Shown: positions 1 to 8,597 of the stretch, in pieces | Position numbering within the stretch: position 1 is the first letter of the stretch | Layout: each line of letters opens with the position of its first letter | The notes under the pieces: model-generated | Told to the model about the DNA's origin: nothing | The model's database searches: none | Seen by the model: the letters and a program-made list of their open reading frames with translations, nothing else | Source of the DNA: Streptomyces pactum | Lineage (GTDB): Bacteria; Actinomycetota; Actinomycetes; Streptomycetales; Streptomycetaceae | NCBI RefSeq assembly: GCF_002005225.1 | Contig: NZ_CP019724.1 | Coordinates: 1,240,001-1,304,000 of the forward strand | Direction of reading: 5' to 3' | Length of the DNA: 64,000 bases | Translations under genes and position numbers: made by a program

Positions 1-1059
1 CGGGCGGGCTTCGAGTCCCTCCTCACCGAGGGCGAGGCGTGGCCCGGCGTCTCCCCCTTCGACAGCCCCGTCGGCGTCGCCGTACGCCGCCACTGCGCTC
101 CCCTCCTGGACCTGCCGCGCCACGTCCCGCCCGACGTGTACCTGGGCCGGCGGGCCGAGTTGGGCACCGCCGAGGTGAACAGGCGGTTCCTGCGCGCCGC
201 GGGCACGGGCGTGTTCTGCGTGGACACGGGGTACGCCCCGCACCGCGTGACCGCGCCCGCCGAGCTGGCCGAGGCGGCGGGCGGGGTGGCGTACGAGGTG
301 GTCCGGCTGGAGGGTGTCGCGGAGGCGGTGGCGGCCGGGGGCGTGGAGCCGGACGCGTACGCGGCGGCGTTCCGTGCCGCCGCGTGGGAGGCGGTACGGC
401 GGCCGGGCGTGGTGGGCGTCAAGTCGGTGGCGGCGTACCGCACCGGCTTCGGCCTGGATCCGGTCCGTCCCTCGTCCGCCGAGGTCACCGAGGCCGCCCG
501 GCGCTGGCTCGCCCGGGGAGGCCGGCTCGACGACCCGGTGCTCGTGCGGCATCTGCTGTGGACCGCGGTGGACCTCGGACGGCCCCTGCAACTGCACACC
601 GGGTTCGGGGACGGCGACATCCGCATGCACCGCGTCGACCCCACCCTCCTGACCGACTGGCTGCATCTGACCGCCAGCACGATCCCGGTGCTGCTGCTGC
701 ACTGCTGGCCGTACCAGCGCCAGGCCGCCTATCTGTCGGCGGTCTTCGAGCGGGTGTACCTGGACGTGGGCCTGACCCTGCACCACGTCGGCCCCGCCCG
801 GGCGGGCGCCATCCTCGCGGAGGCGCTGGAGATCACCCCGTTCCGCAAGCTGCTGTACAGCTCCGACGCCTACGGGGTGGCCGAGTTCCACCACCTCGGG
901 GCGCTGGCCTTCCGGCAGGGACTGGCCGGGTTGCTGTGGGAGCGGGTGGAGGCCGACGAACTCGCCCTGCCGGACGCGCTGCGCATCGCGCGCTGGCTGG
1001 GGCGCGACAACGCGCGCCGCGTCTACCGGCTGCCGGGCGGCCTGGTGGACGACGGCTGA
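1..1059 (+). CDS. Amidohydrolase (metal-dependent hydrolase), 5' truncated
   Basis: The reading frame is open from base 1, so the true start lies outside the window; the GTG at 136 is internal. The visible ~352 residues look like an amidohydrolase-2-type TIM-barrel hydrolase. Late landmarks are LQLHTGFGDGD (metal-ligand His region), LLLHCWPYQR, VYLDVGLTL and LLYSSDAYG, which match the His and Asp positions that bind metal in this superfamily. The C-terminal helix (ARWLGRDNARRVY) resembles the usual end of TIM-barrel amidohydrolases. Members hydrolyse or decarboxylate small amide, lactone or aromatic substrates. The substrate cannot be told from sequence, and a glutamine-synthetase-linked amidohydrolase is one alternative. 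The next gene lies 71 nt downstream on the same strand. Confidence 0.75.
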   Translation, partial: RAGFESLLTEGEAWPGVSPFDSPVGVAVRRHCAPLLDLPRHVPPDVYLGRRAELGTAEVNRRFLRAAGTGVFCVDTGYAPHRVTAPAELAEAAGGVAYEVVRLEGVAEAVAAGGVEPDAYAAAFRAAAWEAVRRPGVVGVKSVAAYRTGFGLDPVRPSSAEVTEAARRWLARGGRLDDPVLVRHLLWTAVDLGRPLQLHTGFGDGDIRMHRVDPTLLTDWLHLTASTIPVLLLHCWPYQRQAAYLSAVFERVYLDVGLTLHHVGPARAGAILAEALEITPFRKLLYSSDAYGVAEFHHLGALAFRQGLAGLLWERVEADELALPDALRIARWLGRDNARRVYRLPGGLVDDG

Positions 1060-1130
1060 GCGGCGTGGGACCGGTCACAATCCCGGAGCGCCACCCGGGA
1101 AGCGGGAACGGCTGAAAGTATGATCAAGCG

Positions 1131-1667
1131 ATGTCTGACATGACCGAAACCACGCCGGGCTGGCTTTCGACCGACGAACTCGAGATGGCACGCGCCCGCA
1201 TGCCGATCCTGTACGTCGAGGCCGTGCCCGTGCGCGTCGACGACAGCGGTGAAGTCACCAGCGTCGGCCTGCTCCTGCGCATCGGCCCTGACGGGACGGT
1301 CAGCCGGACGCTGGTCTCCGGCCGGGTGCTGCACCACGAGCGGGTCCGGGACGCCCTGTTGCGTCACCTGGAGAAGGATCTCGGCCCGGTGGCGCTGCCC
1401 CGGGTGCCGTCCTCGCTCCAGCCGTTCACGGTGGCCGAGTACTTCCCCACGCACGGCGTCACGCCCTACCACGATCCCCGGCAGCACGCGGTCTCCCTCG
1501 CCTACGTCGTGCCGGTGGCCGGCGACTGCCGGCCGCGGCAGGACGCGCTGGACCTGGTCTGGTTCAGCCCGCAGGATGCCCTGTCACCGGCCGTGCAGAG
1601 CGAGATGCCGGGCGGGCACGGGGTGTTGCTGAAGCAGGCGCTGGCGCATGTGGGCCGCGTGGTCTGA
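1131..1667 (+). CDS. NUDIX-like DUF4916 family protein
   Basis: A 178-residue protein starting at ATG 1131 (a second ATG lies three codons later). The core reads as a NUDIX-like fold: VEAVPVRVDDSGEVTSVGLLLRIG, then a strand with SGRVLHHERVRDAL, and a late AYVVPVAGDC strand. The canonical NUDIX box is not intact, and this together with the overall arrangement fits the actinobacterial DUF4916 family. Any catalytic role on a nucleoside diphosphate derivative is therefore doubtful. It may be co-transcribed with the upstream amidohydrolase; a strong hairpin follows at 1710-1745. I recognise the family but do not know its physiological role. Confidence 0.75.
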   Translation: MSDMTETTPGWLSTDELEMARARMPILYVEAVPVRVDDSGEVTSVGLLLRIGPDGTVSRTLVSGRVLHHERVRDALLRHLEKDLGPVALPRVPSSLQPFTVAEYFPTHGVTPYHDPRQHAVSLAYVVPVAGDCRPRQDALDLVWFSPQDALSPAVQSEMPGGHGVLLKQALAHVGRVV

Positions 1668-1709
1668 GGGTTCGACGGCCTGGGGCCGCCGCCCTTCCTC
1701 GCACACGAC

Positions 1710-1745
1710 AAGGGCCTTCGCGGACTCTCGCCCGCGAAGGCCCTT
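1710..1745. terminator. Bidirectional hairpin terminator
   Basis: A perfect 14-bp inverted repeat (1710-1723 against 1732-1745) with an 8-nt loop sits between the end of the DUF4916 gene (+) and the 3' end of tRNA-Pro (-). It lacks a long T tail, as is common in Streptomyces, and could serve both convergent transcripts. Confidence 0.7.
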
Positions 1746-1752
1746 CGCCATG

Positions 1753-1826
<74 letters not shown>

Positions 1827-1928
1827 TTGCCCGTCTGACCTGGGGTTTCCCTGGCCGAACGCGCAGGAAAACCATACCGCATCCGGACCGGTGGTCGCGC
1901 ACCGCTTTCCCGGAGCGCCCCTCGGCAC

Positions 1929-3254
1929 TCAGCCCTTCTGCGCGCGCGACGGCTCGGGTACCGCGGCGCGGTTCGAGCCGGCCGCGGCCGCGTCGACCCG
2001 GACCAGTCCGCGTACCGCCGGTATCAGGAGCAGGGCGGCGCAGACCGCGAAGCTCGTCGCGCCGGCGACGAGCAGCACGTGATCGGCGCCGACGGCCGAG
2101 GCGGCGGGGCCGGCGAGGGCCTGGCCGACCGGCATCATCGCCAGTGATCCCGCCACGTCGTAGGCGTGGATGCGGTTGAGGACGTCGGGCGGCACCTGGG
2201 TCTGCACACTGGTCGCCCACATCACGCCCCAGAAGGACATCCCGGCCCCGGCGACGGCGGCTCCGGTCGCCATGGCGGGTACGCCGAGCCCGGCTCCGAC
2301 ACTCGCGGGGAATGCGGCGAAGCCGACGAGGGCGATCGCGCCGGCACGGAGCATGCGGCGGGGACGCAGCCGCAGCGCGAGGAGGCCGCCGACGACGGTG
2401 CCGGCGCCCAGGGCGGAGTTGACCAGGCCGTACACGCGAGGGCCGTGCTCCTGCACCACCTGAGTCGCCACCAGCGGGACGGTCGGGCCCCACACGGCGA
2501 TCATGTAGACGCACCAGACGGCGATGACGCCCCACAGCCACTGGCGGGAGCGGAACTCCCGCCACCCCTCGACCAGGTCGGCACGGAAGGCCTTCGTCCC
2601 GCGGCCGGTCACCACTCGGCTCCCCGGCGCCAGCGGGGGCAGCCGGAGCAGCAGCAGGCACAGGGCGCTGATCCCGTAGGTGGTCGCATGGGCCGCGAAG
2701 ACCCCGCCGGGTGAGGCGAAGCCGACCAGGAGACCGGCCACGGCGGGTCCCGCGAGCTGGGCGGCGGACTCGGCGACGCGTATCGCGCCGTTGGCGCCCT
2801 GGATGTCGGAGGCGAGCCGGGGGACGGTGCTGGCGACCCCGGGCTGGAAGACGGCGCCCGCGACGCCGTTGACGAACCCGATCGCGCAGACCTGCCACAG
2901 CACCACGTGGCCGGAGAAGAACAGCCCGGCGGCCAGCGCCTGGGTGCCCAGCCGCACCAGGTCCGCGCCGATCATCAGCTTGCGGGTGCTGAACCGGTCG
3001 GCCAGCACGCCGCCGAAGACGACCAGGCCGGCGAAGGCGGCGGCCGTCGCGGCCATGGAGACGCCGACCGCGCCCGCCCCGTACCCGTGCTGGAGCAGGC
3101 CGGCGGCGAGCGCCACGGGCAGCATCGTGTCACCCAGCCGGGCGATGGCCCGGGCGACGAAGAACAGCGCGAAGTCCCTCGACCAGACGGCTCGCGCGGC
3201 CTGCGCGCCTGCCGCCCCCTCGGGTGTGGGCTGCGACGACGACGGCCCGGTCAT
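1929..3254 (-). CDS. MFS transporter (MFS_3/EntS-like)
   Basis: A 441-residue polytopic membrane protein. The frame is open further upstream, but ATG 3254 (MTGPSSSQPT) is preceded by a GGGAGGGGGGAG ribosome-binding site and gives the usual length. After a short cytoplasmic lead, the RDFALFFVARAIARLGD segment, the GVLADRFSTRKLMIGADLVR loop (motif A of the major facilitator superfamily) and about 12 hydrophobic stretches define the family. It resembles EntS/tetracycline-type drug or siderophore exporters of the plasma membrane. The substrate cannot be inferred. It runs towards tRNA-Pro; no partner gene is close by. Confidence 0.88.
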   Translation of the reverse strand: MTGPSSSQPTPEGAAGAQAARAVWSRDFALFFVARAIARLGDTMLPVALAAGLLQHGYGAGAVGVSMAATAAAFAGLVVFGGVLADRFSTRKLMIGADLVRLGTQALAAGLFFSGHVVLWQVCAIGFVNGVAGAVFQPGVASTVPRLASDIQGANGAIRVAESAAQLAGPAVAGLLVGFASPGGVFAAHATTYGISALCLLLLRLPPLAPGSRVVTGRGTKAFRADLVEGWREFRSRQWLWGVIAVWCVYMIAVWGPTVPLVATQVVQEHGPRVYGLVNSALGAGTVVGGLLALRLRPRRMLRAGAIALVGFAAFPASVGAGLGVPAMATGAAVAGAGMSFWGVMWATSVQTQVPPDVLNRIHAYDVAGSLAMMPVGQALAGPAASAVGADHVLLVAGATSFAVCAALLLIPAVRGLVRVDAAAAGSNRAAVPEPSRAQKG

Positions 3255-3421
3255 CCCGCGCTCCCCCCTCCCCGGCCGGCCCGCCCGCCGACCACCCCGG
3301 GCGACCGCTGCCGGACGCCTGCTCACGTCGTACGTCCGACAGCCGGAGCCCCCCTCCGGCCCCGGCTGCCACGCATGTGTCCGGATCATGCCACGGGACA
3401 CCGGCAAGGCCCGAAGGGTTT

Positions 3422-3811
3422 TCAGCCCCCGGCCGGCAGCCCCAGCCGGGGGTGGGCCTCCAGCAGCCGGGGCGGAGCGGCCTGGCGCCAGGAGTCGGCG
3501 AGGATGTCGCGCAGCTCGTCCTCGCCCTCCATGGCGGCGAGGCGGACCCGCACCCAGGCGAACTGGGCCTCGTGGCCGGCGATCCAGAACTTCTCCGGCT
3601 CGGCCAGCACGAGTTCGTCGCGCTCCTCCTTGGGGCAGCGCACCGCGATGGAGGTCTCCTCCTCGGGCAGCGTGGCGAACATCTTCCCCGCGACCCGGAA
3701 GGTGGGCATGCTCCAGGCGGTCTTCTCCGTCGTGTCCGGCAGGGACAGGGCGATACGGCGTACGTCTTCTGCGTCCGGCATGTCAGGCACCGTAGCCGCC
3801 GCCACTGACAT
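3422..3811 (-). CDS. MmcQ/YjbR family protein
   Basis: A 129-residue protein of the MmcQ/YjbR family. The signature runs through MPDAEDVRRIALSLPDTTE, WSMPTFRVAGKMFATLPEE, IAVRCPKEERDELV and HEAQFAWVRVRL. The family has a CyaY-like fold and is sometimes called DNA-binding, but its biochemical role is not established. The start is ATG 3811, or possibly ATG 3781 (MPDAED), which matches the usual family N-terminus; neither has a strong ribosome-binding site. Its upstream region is occupied by the left end of an IS110 element, so its native promoter may have been displaced. Confidence 0.82.
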   Translation of the reverse strand: MSVAAATVPDMPDAEDVRRIALSLPDTTEKTAWSMPTFRVAGKMFATLPEEETSIAVRCPKEERDELVLAEPEKFWIAGHEAQFAWVRVRLAAMEGEDELRDILADSWRQAAPPRLLEAHPRLGLPAGG

Positions 3812-3829
3812 TGATCCTGATACTCAGGT

Positions 3830-4020
3830 TCCGGTGGTCATGGCTCTGCCACTGACTGACGTCCTGCTGGACTGTCTTCTGGCTGTTCTGTCCGGCCACC
3901 GGGACCTGTTCTCATGGCTCCGGCCGGGCGGAACATGACCTGATAGGAGCTTGGTCAGAAGCCCCTTCAATGTCCTGTCTGCGCCACCCGGCCGGCGCCC
4001 ACCTTCGGCTGGGAAGGCAC
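3830..4020 (+). ncRNA. Candidate IS110 bridge RNA region
   Basis: About 215 nt of non-coding DNA precede the IS110 transposase, where IS110-group elements are known to encode the bridge RNA that pairs with donor and target DNA. A 5-bp stem (TGACC 3936-3940 / GGTCA 3953-3957) presents a 12-nt loop carrying ATAGGAGC (3943-3950). The same octamer recurs at 5249-5256, just beyond the transposase stop, where the right end of the element should lie. Such identity is expected if the loop is the donor-binding guide. RNA ends are approximate and expression is unproven. Confidence 0.45.
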
Positions 4021-4027
4021 CATCAGC

Positions 4028-5242
4028 ATGACATCAGCGGTCATGGACAACACGGCAGACCAGGATGTGGTCGGCGGGGTCGACTCCCACACCGACACCC
4101 TCCACGTCGCGGTCATCAGCGACAACGGCGGCCATCTCGCGGACGCCGAGTTCACCACCACTGCCGCCGGATACGCCGCGGCCCTGGCCTTCCTGACCGC
4201 CCACGGCCACGTGATCGCCATCGGGGTGGAGGGCACCGCCTCCTACGGAGCCGGATTCACCCGCGCCGCCCGCGAGGCGGGGCTTCATGTCGTGGAGGTC
4301 AACCGGCCCGACCGGGCCGAACGCCGCCGCATCGGCAAGTCCGACCCCATCGACGCCTACGCCGCCGCCCGCGCCGCCCTGTCCGGACGAGCCTCCAGCG
4401 CCCCCAAGGACGACACGGTCGCGGGCATACGCGCCCTGCACAACGCCGCCCGCTCCGCGGTCAAGGCCCGCACCGCCGCCCTGAACCAGATCGGCAGCCT
4501 CCTCATCACCGCTCCCGACACCATCCGCGCCAAGTACGGCCGGCTCAAAGGAACGGACCGCACCGACGCCCTCGCCCGGCTGCGGCCCGCCGGGGACGCG
4601 GTCCATACCGCGGTCCTCACCGCGCTGAAGAGTCTCGCCCGACGCGTCAAGAAACTGACGGTCGAACACGAGACCCTGGTCAAGGCACTGGACAGCGTGG
4701 TGAGTGTCCACAACCCCGGACTGCGAGCCGCCCACGGAGTCGGCCCCGACACCGCGGCCCAACTGCTCGTCACCGCCGGAGGCAACCCCGACCGCATGCG
4801 GACCGAGGCCTCCTTCGCGGCCCTGTGCGGAGCCGCACCGGTCCCCGCCTCCAGCGGCCGGACCAACCGCCACCGCCTCTCGCGAGGCGGCGACCGGCAA
4901 GCAAACGCAGCCCTCTACCGCGTCGCCCTGGTCCGCATGTCGAGCGACTCCCGCACCCGCGAGTACGTGGCACGTCAGACCGCCGCCGGCCGGACGAAGA
5001 AGGAGATCATCCGGCTGCTGAAACGGGCCATCGCCCGGGAGATGTTCCGCTGCCTGACCACCACGGTCACCGTCCCCGGCATCGACGATCTACGGCCGCT
5101 GCGGCGGTCCAAGAACATCACCCTGACCGCTGCAGCCCGCCACTTCGCCCTCTGGCCGGCCACCATCTCCACCCTCGAACGCGGGACCCGCCGAGACGAC
5201 GACCTCGCCCACGCCTACCGCAACTGGCTCCAAGCCGTTTGA
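4028..5242 (+). CDS. IS110-family transposase (DEDD recombinase)
   Basis: A 404-residue transposase. The N-terminal RuvC-like DEDD domain shows D19 (GVDSHTD), E68 (GVEGTAS) and D106/D109 (KSDPIDAYAAAR). The Tnp20 domain contains HGVGPDTAAQLL and the GAAPVPASSGRTNRHRLSRGG segment, with the conserved serine at about 275/276. The last ~45 residues (ITLTAAARHFALWPATISTL) resemble a helix-turn-helix, a tail I recall from other actinobacterial members. The protein recombines DNA under bridge-RNA guidance. The start is ATG 4028; an ATG six codons in is possible. All catalytic positions are intact, so the element may be active. Confidence 0.93.
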   Translation: MTSAVMDNTADQDVVGGVDSHTDTLHVAVISDNGGHLADAEFTTTAAGYAAALAFLTAHGHVIAIGVEGTASYGAGFTRAAREAGLHVVEVNRPDRAERRRIGKSDPIDAYAAARAALSGRASSAPKDDTVAGIRALHNAARSAVKARTAALNQIGSLLITAPDTIRAKYGRLKGTDRTDALARLRPAGDAVHTAVLTALKSLARRVKKLTVEHETLVKALDSVVSVHNPGLRAAHGVGPDTAAQLLVTAGGNPDRMRTEASFAALCGAAPVPASSGRTNRHRLSRGGDRQANAALYRVALVRMSSDSRTREYVARQTAAGRTKKEIIRLLKRAIAREMFRCLTTTVTVPGIDDLRPLRRSKNITLTAAARHFALWPATISTLERGTRRDDDLAHAYRNWLQAV

Positions 5243-5261
5243 CAGGCAATAGGAGCATCAG

Positions 5262-5792
5262 TCACCCGGCGGCGACCGGGCCGACCTGCTTGAAGTAGAG
5301 CGTCGTCGGCCGCAGTTCCCCGCCCGGGTCCGCCGCGTAGTCGGGGATCGTCCCTGCCCGGGTCCACCCGGCGGAGCGGTAGAGGTGCTCGGCTGGACTG
5401 CCGGTCTCGGTGTCCAGGTGGAGCAGGGTGATGCCGGCCTTCGCGGCGGCCTCCTCGGCGGCGGCCAGGAGCCCGCGGCCCAGGCCCCGGCCGCGGGCCG
5501 TGCGGGAAACCATCAGCTTGACCAGCTCGGCGCGGTGGCGGCTGTTGGGCTTGTCGGGCAGGGCGAGGCTCACCGTCGCGAGCACCCGGTCCCCCTCGTG
5601 CGCCACCCAGACGGCGAGCTGCCCGGTGGCCACGGCGCTGACCCGGCCCCGCCACCAGGCGACGGCATCGGCGCGGTCCAGCGGCGCGAGGAAGCCGACC
5701 GAAGCGCCGCCCTCGACGGTGTCGGTCAGCAGGTCGGCCAATTCCCCCAGCAGGGCGGTCAGCCGCCGCTCGTCCACGCGGCTCACCCTCAC
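5262..5792 (-). CDS. GNAT family N-acetyltransferase
   Basis: A 176-residue acetyltransferase. GTG 5792 (VRVSRVDERR) overlaps the stop of the upstream XRE-cupin gene as GTGA, so the two are translationally coupled; the frame extends upstream but without homology. The acetyl-CoA loop reads SRTARGRGLGRGLLAAAEE, followed by LLHLDTETGSPAEHLYRSAGW, typical of the fold. GNAT enzymes transfer an acetyl group to amines; the substrate is unknown. Coupling to a cupin-type XRE regulator suggests detoxification or amino-acid/polyamine metabolism (inference). Its stop lies a few bases from the right end of the IS110 element, so the original 3' end or its terminator may have been altered by the insertion. 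Confidence 0.9.
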   Translation of the reverse strand: MRVSRVDERRLTALLGELADLLTDTVEGGASVGFLAPLDRADAVAWWRGRVSAVATGQLAVWVAHEGDRVLATVSLALPDKPNSRHRAELVKLMVSRTARGRGLGRGLLAAAEEAAAKAGITLLHLDTETGSPAEHLYRSAGWTRAGTIPDYAADPGGELRPTTLYFKQVGPVAAG

Positions 5793-6367
5793 GGCAGCAC
5801 CACCGCCAGCACGTACCGCGCGTCGTCTGGGCCGGGGCACCGGAACCTCGTCGGCCCCCACACCCGCATCCGCAGGCAGTCCCCGGCGCCGAGGTCGTGC
5901 CCGGCCTCCTGTGCCGTCACCTCCAGGGCCCCTTCCAGGACCCAGACGTGCTGCTCCAGGCCGGGCACGGGCGGCCGGTCGTAGGCGATGTCGGCACCGG
6001 CTGCGAGGCGGCCCTCGACCAGTTCGCCACGCAGCCCGGCGTGCGGCGGGGACACCGAGCGGCGTACGAAGCCGGCGGCCCGGTCCTCCCAGACCGGCTG
6101 CCCGGCCGCCCGCACCAGCAGCGCGGGTTCCGCCTCGACCTCGCCGAGCAGCCGGGACATGGTGCGTCCGTAGACCGCGCACAGGCGGTTCAGGACGGAG
6201 GCGGTGGGGCTGATCTCCGCCCGTTCGGCGCGGGACAGCGTGGACCGGCTGACTCCGGTGCGTTCCGCCAGCTCCCCCAGCGACCAGCCGTGTTCGGCCC
6301 GCAGCTCGGCCAGCCGGGCGGCGAGCCGGGCGTCCGCGGGATCCGGAGCGTCATCGGTGCTTCTCAC
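5789..6367 (-). CDS. XRE-family regulator with C-terminal cupin
   Basis: A 192-residue regulator. Residues ~12-68 form a Cro/CI helix-turn-helix (LAELRAEHGWSLGELAERTG, then SRSTLSRAERAEISPTASVL); residues ~110-190 form a cupin barrel (DRPPVPGLEQHVWVLEGALE) that probably binds a small effector. The GTG start at 6367 is covered by a palindrome (6363-6393) and has no Shine-Dalgarno sequence, so a leaderless, autoregulated transcript is plausible. It is coupled by GTGA to the acetyltransferase, its likely target. The first residues (MRSTDDAPDPADARLAARL) contain no alternative ATG. Confidence 0.9.
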   Translation of the reverse strand: MRSTDDAPDPADARLAARLAELRAEHGWSLGELAERTGVSRSTLSRAERAEISPTASVLNRLCAVYGRTMSRLLGEVEAEPALLVRAAGQPVWEDRAAGFVRRSVSPPHAGLRGELVEGRLAAGADIAYDRPPVPGLEQHVWVLEGALEVTAQEAGHDLGAGDCLRMRVWGPTRFRCPGPDDARYVLAVVLP

Positions 6368-6393
6368 ATCCGGGACGCTATCCCGAATATGAG
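6363..6393 (-). promoter_or_regulatory. Palindromic operator over the XRE-cupin start
   Basis: Imperfect 13-bp arms, CTCACATCCGGGA (6363-6375) and TCCCGAATATGAG (6381-6393), flank a 5-bp centre. On the minus strand the palindrome ends inside the GTG start codon. The position suits autorepression by the XRE protein; direct evidence is lacking. Confidence 0.5.
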
Positions 6394-6413
6394 ACGCCCG
6401 TGTTACCGAAGGC

Positions 6414-7316
6414 TCACGCCCGGGCCGCCTCGCCGAGTGCGTTCAGGACCGGGCGGATCAGCGGGTGCTCCTCGGCGCCCCGGCGTACGGCGGCGAAGAC
6501 CCGGCGGGTGGGTGCGACCCCGTCGACGGGGCGGACGACCACGCCCGTGAGGTCCGTGCCGTGCAGCGCCGAGCGCGGAACGAGCGCCACACCGACGTCG
6601 GCCGCGGCGAGCGACACGACGGCCCGGAAGTCGTCCGAGGAGTGCTCCATGCGGGGCTGGAAGCCGGCGTTCTCGCAGGCCATGACCACCACGTCGTGGC
6701 ACGGGTTGCCCGGGTAGGGGCCGATCCACGGGTCCTTGGCCAGCTCCCCGAGCGGCACCTCGGCGGCGTCGGCGAGCCGGTGAGCGACCGGGACCACCGC
6801 GTCGAAGGGCTCGGCGTACAGGGGGACGTGAGTCAGGCGCGGGTCGTCGGCGGGCGGCGCCCCGCGGTACTCGACGGCGACGGCCACGTCGACCTGCCGG
6901 TCGAGGACCATCGGCAGGCTGGCGTCGCCCTCGGCGTCCTGGACGCGGATGCGGATGCCGGGCGCCGACTCGGCGAGGCGGGCCAGCGCGGGCGCGACGA
7001 CCAGGGCGATTCCGGTCGCGAAGGAGGCGACCGTGACGGTGCCGGCCGCGCCCGAGCTGTACGCGGCGAGCTCGGCCTCGGCCCGCTCCAGTTGAGCGAG
7101 GACGGCGTTGGTGTGGCTGAGCAGGATCTCGCCGGCCGGGGTCAGCCGTACACCCTTGGCGCCGCGCTCGACCAGGCGGTGGCCGGTCTCCTGCTCCAGC
7201 GCGGCGAGCTGCTGGGAGACCGCCGACGGGGTGAGGTACAGCGCGGCGGCAGCCGCCGTCACGGTGCGGTGGTCCGCCACCGCTCGGAGGATGTGCAGCC
7301 GCCGCGCTTCGATCAC
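6414..7316 (-). CDS. LysR-family transcriptional regulator
   Basis: A 300-residue LysR-type regulator. Residues 1-60 carry the winged helix-turn-helix (LHILRAVADHRTVTAAAAAL, YLTPSAVSQQLAALEQETG). Residues ~90-300 form the periplasmic-binding-protein-like effector domain (GTVTVASFATGIALVVAPAL). The start is GTG 7316. It lies 59 nt downstream of kbl on the same strand and ahead of the XRE-cupin/GNAT pair. LysR proteins often control a neighbouring operon, and kbl-tdh is one candidate, but the usual divergent arrangement is absent. The effector is unknown. Confidence 0.92.
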   Translation of the reverse strand: MIEARRLHILRAVADHRTVTAAAAALYLTPSAVSQQLAALEQETGHRLVERGAKGVRLTPAGEILLSHTNAVLAQLERAEAELAAYSSGAAGTVTVASFATGIALVVAPALARLAESAPGIRIRVQDAEGDASLPMVLDRQVDVAVAVEYRGAPPADDPRLTHVPLYAEPFDAVVPVAHRLADAAEVPLGELAKDPWIGPYPGNPCHDVVVMACENAGFQPRMEHSSDDFRAVVSLAAADVGVALVPRSALHGTDLTGVVVRPVDGVAPTRRVFAAVRRGAEEHPLIRPVLNALGEAARA

Positions 7317-7375
7317 GGGATCGATTCTCTCACCCGCCGCACCCGCGGCATCCGTGGCCGCAGGTCACGCCCGTG

Positions 7376-8569
7376 TCAGGCGTCCAGTTCCGTGCGCGCC
7401 GCCACGAAGGCGTCCACCGCGCGGTGCACGTCCTCGGTGGAGTGGGCGGCGGAGAGCTGCACGCGGATGCGGGCCCGGCCCTGCGGGACGACCGGGTAGG
7501 AGAAGCCGATCACGTAGACCCCGCGCTCCAGGAGCAGCTCGGCCATGCGGCCCGCCCTCGACGCGTCGCCGATCATCACCGGCGCGATGGCGTGGTCGCC
7601 GGGGAGGATGTCGAAGCCCTCCTCGGTCATCCGGCGACGGAACAGGGCGGTGTTCTCGGCGAGCCGTACGCGCAGGTCGTCGGCCGACTCCAGCAGGTCG
7701 AGCACCTTGAGGGAGGCGGCGGCGATCACCGGGGCCAGGGTGTTGGAGAAGAGGTACGGCCGGGAGCGCTGGCGCAGCAGGGCGACGATCTCGGCGCGGG
7801 CGGCGACGTAACCGCCGGAGGCGCCGCCCAGCGCCTTGCCGAGGGTGCCGGTGATGATGTCGACGCGGTCCATGACGCCGTGCAGTTCGGGGGTGCCGCG
7901 TCCGCCGGGGCCGACGAAGCCGACGGCGTGCGAGTCGTCGACCATCACCATGGCGTCGTAGCGGTCGGCCAGGTCGCAGATCTCGGCGAGCGGGGCCACG
8001 TAGCCGTCCATGGAGAAGACGCCGTCGGTGACGATCAGCTTGCGGCGGGCGTCGCCGGCGGCCTTGAGCTGCGCCTCCAGATCGGCCATGTCTCGGTTGG
8101 CGTAGCGCAGCCGCTTCGCCTTGCTGAGGCGGATGCCGTCGATGATCGAGGCGTGGTTCAGCGCGTCGGAGATCACCGCGTCCTCGGGGCCGAGGAGGGT
8201 CTCGAAGACGCCGCCGTTGGCGTCGAAGCAGGAGGAGTAGAGGATCGTGTCCTCCTGGCCGAGGAACGCGGAGAGCCGGGCCTCCAGTTCCTTGTGCACC
8301 TCCTGGGTGCCGCAGATGAAGCGCACGGAGGCCATGCCGTAGCCCCAGCGGTCCAGCGCCTCGTGGGCGGCGGCGACGACCTCGGGGTGGTCGGCGAGGC
8401 CGAGGTAGTTGTTGGCGCAGAAGTTGAGGACCTCACCGGGACGGCCACCGGCGGTGACGTTCACCGTCGCCGACTGCGGGGTGCCGATCACGCGCTCGGG
8501 CTTGTGCAGGCCGGCGGCGCGGATCTCGTCGAGGGTGGTGCGCAGGTCGTCGCGCACGGAGTCGAACAT
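7376..8569 (-). CDS. kbl: 2-amino-3-ketobutyrate CoA ligase (glycine C-acetyltransferase)
   Basis: A 397-residue PLP enzyme of the alpha-oxoamine synthase family. It cleaves 2-amino-3-ketobutyrate with CoA to glycine and acetyl-CoA, the second step of threonine degradation. The sequence holds [15 protein letters not shown] near the N-terminus, the [12 protein letters not shown] segment with the PLP-ring Asp/His, and the Schiff-base lysine in [15 protein letters not shown]. Length matches E. coli Kbl (398). ATG 8569 has an AGGAGC ribosome-binding site. It lies 28 nt downstream of tdh, its pathway partner, so the two form an operon. Confidence 0.96.
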   Translation of the reverse strand: MFDSVRDDLRTTLDEIRAAGLHKPERVIGTPQSATVNVTAGGRPGEVLNFCANNYLGLADHPEVVAAAHEALDRWGYGMASVRFICGTQEVHKELEARLSAFLGQEDTILYSSCFDANGGVFETLLGPEDAVISDALNHASIIDGIRLSKAKRLRYANRDMADLEAQLKAAGDARRKLIVTDGVFSMDGYVAPLAEICDLADRYDAMVMVDDSHAVGFVGPGGRGTPELHGVMDRVDIITGTLGKALGGASGGYVAARAEIVALLRQRSRPYLFSNTLAPVIAAASLKVLDLLESADDLRVRLAENTALFRRRMTEEGFDILPGDHAIAPVMIGDASRAGRMAELLLERGVYVIGFSYPVVPQGRARIRVQLSAAHSTEDVHRAVDAFVAARTELDA

Positions 8570-8597
8570 ATCGGAAGCTCCTAGAGGGGCAGATGAC

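Larger units (their letters stand above)
3815..5261 (+). mobile_element. IS110-family insertion sequence
   Basis: The element consists of a long left non-coding end, one transposase gene and a short right end (about 18 nt after the stop), the architecture of IS110-group elements. There are no obvious terminal inverted repeats or target duplications, as expected for the family. The right boundary is placed near 5256-5261 because the neighbouring acetyltransferase stop codon starts at 5264. The left boundary is uncertain and probably lies within 3812-3850. It sits between the yjbR-like gene and the GNAT gene, both pointing left, and does not visibly interrupt a reading frame. Confidence 0.75.
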
